From Thermoflexales bacterium (lineage in GTDB: Bacteria; Chloroflexota; Anaerolineae; Fen-1058), in contig JAUQXD010000792.1 of assembly GCA_030834835.1 (NCBI GenBank), positions 1 to 7,104 of the forward strand: 7,104 bases of DNA. The letters are read 5' to 3'. The notes beneath the pieces were generated by a model. The model did no database searches. It saw only the letters and a list, made by a program, of their open reading frames with translations, and had not been told where the DNA came from. This document shows positions 5,479-7,104 of the stretch, in pieces. How positions within the stretch are numbered: position 1 is the stretch's first letter; every line of letters begins with the position of its first letter. The position numbers and the translations under genes were made by a program.

Positions 5479-6606
5479 CTAGCGGCGATTAAACATGCGC
5501 TTGATCAAGTTCTGGCTGGCGACGCGCGGCCCGGTATGATTGTGATTGACGGCGCCGATCTTGCCCAGCGTTTCCAGCGTGGCAAATACCACCAGCGTAT
5601 CGTTGAGATGAATGAGTTCGTCGTACTGCGGATGCAGGTGCATGTGTTCGCCGGTGTTATGCATGATGATGGTCATATCGAATTTGCGCTCGGCTTCTTC
5701 CATCGTCATACCGGGCAGCGGCGAATCGTGTGTCACGGTAATCTGGCTGACGTGCAGCAAAGTGTCGCCCACGTAAAACGAATACTCGATGTGAGCACGC
5801 GTGGCCGCCGCCGCAAAGGCCGGGGCCGCCAGCCCCGAAGCGCTGAAGGCGGTATGAATGCCGAAACCGCGCTCGATCTTTTCGGCCAGATCGGCGTCGA
5901 ACATGCGCAGTACCACTTTGATGTCCGGCTTCATTTCGCGGGCGTCCAGCGCGATGTCCAGATTGGTCAAATCGTCCTGAGTGCTGCACACAATCGAGGT
6001 GGCGCGTTCCAATCCCGCTTTGCCCAGCACGTCGCGTTGTCGTGCATCGCCGATGATGACGGGCACGTCGAAGTGGCGCACCAGCGCAATGAACGGCTTC
6101 TTTTCGTCCTGTTCGATGGCGACAACGGCTTGCCCGAATTTGAGCAGCTGCAAAATCACTCGATAGCCCAACTTGCCTACGCCGCATACGATCACGTGAT
6201 CTGAATAGAGACTGGCCAAAGCGACCTCCCACTCCTGCCCGCGCGCCGATCGATTGAACAGCTTAACGCCCAGATTGGCCGCGCCCGCGCCCAACCATGC
6301 CAGCCCGACGACGGGCATGATGAAGAAAAACATCTGCAAGTACCACGGGTCTGGAAACGGCGTATTGGCCTGCAAGAAGATCATCGCCAGCACCAGGAAG
6401 ATGGCTTCCACGGCTGACGGCGGATCTTGCACATCGGCCAGCAGCGCCAACTGCCAGTACGCCAGACCAAAGATGCCAACCAGCGCAAAGAAGACCAGAA
6501 TCGGGCGGCTGAAGGCGCGCAGCAACACGCGCGTATCACGCCAGTTCTTCTTGAGCGTGCGGCTGATTCTCGACGAGGCGGTTGAATCGGTCGTTAGGAT
6601 TGTCAT
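5479..6606 (-). CDS. Two-TM channel-like protein with RCK (TrkA-N/TrkA-C) domains
   Basis: The 375-residue protein has the architecture of prokaryotic ligand-gated K+ channels. It has a basic N-terminus, TM1 (about 34-56), a pore-helix-like hydrophobic stretch (about 63-79), TM2 (about 90-114), an RCK_N domain (about 136-258) and a TrkA-C-like domain (about 285-345). The RCK_N Rossmann motif is GVGKLG (142-147), with an acidic strand end (Glu165) and GDA at 186-188, fitting a bound NAD(H) or other nucleotide. The usual filter TxGYGD is missing: the loop reads FLQANTPFPDP (77-87). It may therefore be a non-selective channel, a channel for another ion, or a membrane-bound sensor. No Shine-Dalgarno site is visible before the ATG at 6606, which follows a spacer with two hairpins. 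It is probably the first gene of a unit with the P-loop NTPase, and could also be read with the gene at 6692-7104. Confidence 0.88.
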   Translation of the reverse strand: MTILTTDSTASSRISRTLKKNWRDTRVLLRAFSRPILVFFALVGIFGLAYWQLALLADVQDPPSAVEAIFLVLAMIFLQANTPFPDPWYLQMFFFIMPVVGLAWLGAGAANLGVKLFNRSARGQEWEVALASLYSDHVIVCGVGKLGYRVILQLLKFGQAVVAIEQDEKKPFIALVRHFDVPVIIGDARQRDVLGKAGLERATSIVCSTQDDLTNLDIALDAREMKPDIKVVLRMFDADLAEKIERGFGIHTAFSASGLAAPAFAAAATRAHIEYSFYVGDTLLHVSQITVTHDSPLPGMTMEEAERKFDMTIIMHNTGEHMHLHPQYDELIHLNDTLVVFATLETLGKIGAVNHNHTGPRVASQNLIKRMFNRR

Positions 6607-6617
6607 GTGAACAGCGC

Positions 6618-6630
6618 TGCCGGAACGGCA
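6618..6630. repeat. Small perfect hairpin before the RCK gene
   Basis: TGCCG and CGGCA pair around a GAA loop (5-bp stem). It lies 11 bp before the start codon of the RCK gene, where a ribosome would bind. It might limit translation (inference). Confidence 0.5.
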
Positions 6631-6672
6631 CCGCCTCCCGCCGATCGATGACGCTGGTCCGGCGGGAGGCGG
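6631..6672. repeat. Perfect 13-bp inverted repeat in the spacer before the RCK gene
   Basis: CCGCCTCCCGCCG (6631-6643) and CGGCGGGAGGCGG (6660-6672) are exact reverse complements, with a 16-nt loop. The stem is almost all G-C and would be very stable in RNA. On the minus strand it is followed by TGCCG, and on the plus strand by AAATTTATC, so neither side has a proper T-tract. It may be a factor-assisted terminator of the upstream gene, a 3'-end stabiliser, or a protein-binding palindrome. Confidence 0.75.
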
Positions 6673-6691
6673 AAATTTATCGGGGCTGCGA

Positions 6692-7104
6692 CTAGCCGGC
6701 GAGCGCGGCCAAAATCATCACGAAGCCGGCAATGCCCAGCACGACCGAACCGGCAGCCATGATTAGCATCTGGCGATCGATGGGCGTGTTACTCGCGCGT
6801 TTAGCCACGCGCGGCGTTGCACCGGTGGATTGCGGCGGGCGCGGCATCGTTGCGGTGACTTTGGGCACCTGCAACGTAGTGCCGCGCTGCGAGACGATGG
6901 TCTCTGACGCCTGGGGCGGCATCGGCGGATCAACGAGGCGGCGCGCCGCCGGACTCTGTTCTTCAGTCGGGATCACGACGGATGGTTTAATCTGGGTGGG
7001 CGCGGGTCGCGCCGGCGGCACGATGCCGGCTTGCGTCACGTCGGCATCAAACCTGAGCGCAGGCTGTGGCGGCAAGGTAACATCGGCTTTGGCTTCGACC
7101 GCCG
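6692..7104 (-). CDS. Unrecognised Pro-rich protein with C-terminal membrane anchor (5' partial)
   Basis: The frame is open to the right edge. A TTG at 7075 can be read as a start, but the preceding codons (AVEAKADVT) continue in the same style, so the N-terminus most likely lies outside the window. The visible part is a disordered, Pro/Ala/Thr-rich region of about 110 residues with no domain I know. It ends in a basic patch (RVAKR, then DRQ) and one hydrophobic segment of about 23 residues (LIMAAGSVVLGIAGFVMILAALAG minus its last residue, 6695-6766 region). Basic residues before the segment suggest the long N-terminal part is cytoplasmic and the protein is tail-anchored. It shares a strand with the RCK gene, 85 bp away. 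No function can be given. Confidence 0.65.
   Translation of the reverse strand, partial: AVEAKADVTLPPQPALRFDADVTQAGIVPPARPAPTQIKPSVVIPTEEQSPAARRLVDPPMPPQASETIVSQRGTTLQVPKVTATMPRPPQSTGATPRVAKRASNTPIDRQMLIMAAGSVVLGIAGFVMILAALAG

Noticed and set aside
5308..6204. Long plus-strand open frame of 298 codons opposite the NTPase and RCK genes
   Set aside because: It is antisense to two well-supported genes, shows no domain or membrane pattern of its own, and is explained by GC-rich codon bias.

Overview
This is a GC-rich bacterial window of eight protein genes, two of them cut by the window edges. The first gene runs on the plus strand. The other seven all run on the minus strand, so the order of transcription is from high to low coordinates. 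The most likely source is a Chloroflexota (Anaerolineae-like) bacterium. This rests on the long Thr/Pro stalk of the TPTNTPT type on a membrane-anchored exoprotein, the Thr/Pro-rich insert in SecD, and short-period intergenic repeats. It is an inference from style; no marker gene here proves it.

Layout. Positions 2-646 (+) hold the C-terminal end of a GH99/WbsX-like glycoside hydrolase, with a Thr/Pro stalk and one membrane anchor. It converges on a zinc-dependent medium-chain dehydrogenase (743-1699, -) across a 96-bp spacer containing a perfect 10-bp inverted repeat. Upstream of the dehydrogenase lies a solo B3/B4 (PheRS-beta-like) domain protein (1781-2533, -). Positions 2635-3552 and 3572-4987 (-) hold secF and secD, an operon with a perfect consensus promoter (TTGACA, 17 bp, TATAAT), a leader hairpin, a strong Shine-Dalgarno site and a clear intrinsic terminator. 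Positions 5095-5469 and 5479-6606 (-) hold a small P-loop NTPase and a two-TM, RCK/TrkA-N channel-like protein, 9 bp apart. Positions 6692-7104 (-) hold the C-terminal part of an unrecognised Pro-rich protein with a C-terminal membrane anchor.

How the genes work together. SecD and SecF are the accessory membrane subunits of the Sec translocon, and they would help export proteins such as the anchored glycosidase. The P-loop NTPase and RCK protein form a likely two-gene unit of unknown joint role. The dehydrogenase and B3/B4 protein look like ordinary housekeeping or accessory genes.

No stretch over 300 bases lacks a gene. I see no RNA gene, CRISPR array, transposase or phage gene. The most unusual items are the short-period repeat arrays in three of the five intergenic gaps (two with 7-bp units), a REP-like sequence apparently inserted in frame in the B3/B4 gene, a channel-like protein without a recognisable K+ selectivity filter, and the consensus promoter plus hairpin leader of secDF. 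I found no convincing previously undescribed multi-gene system.
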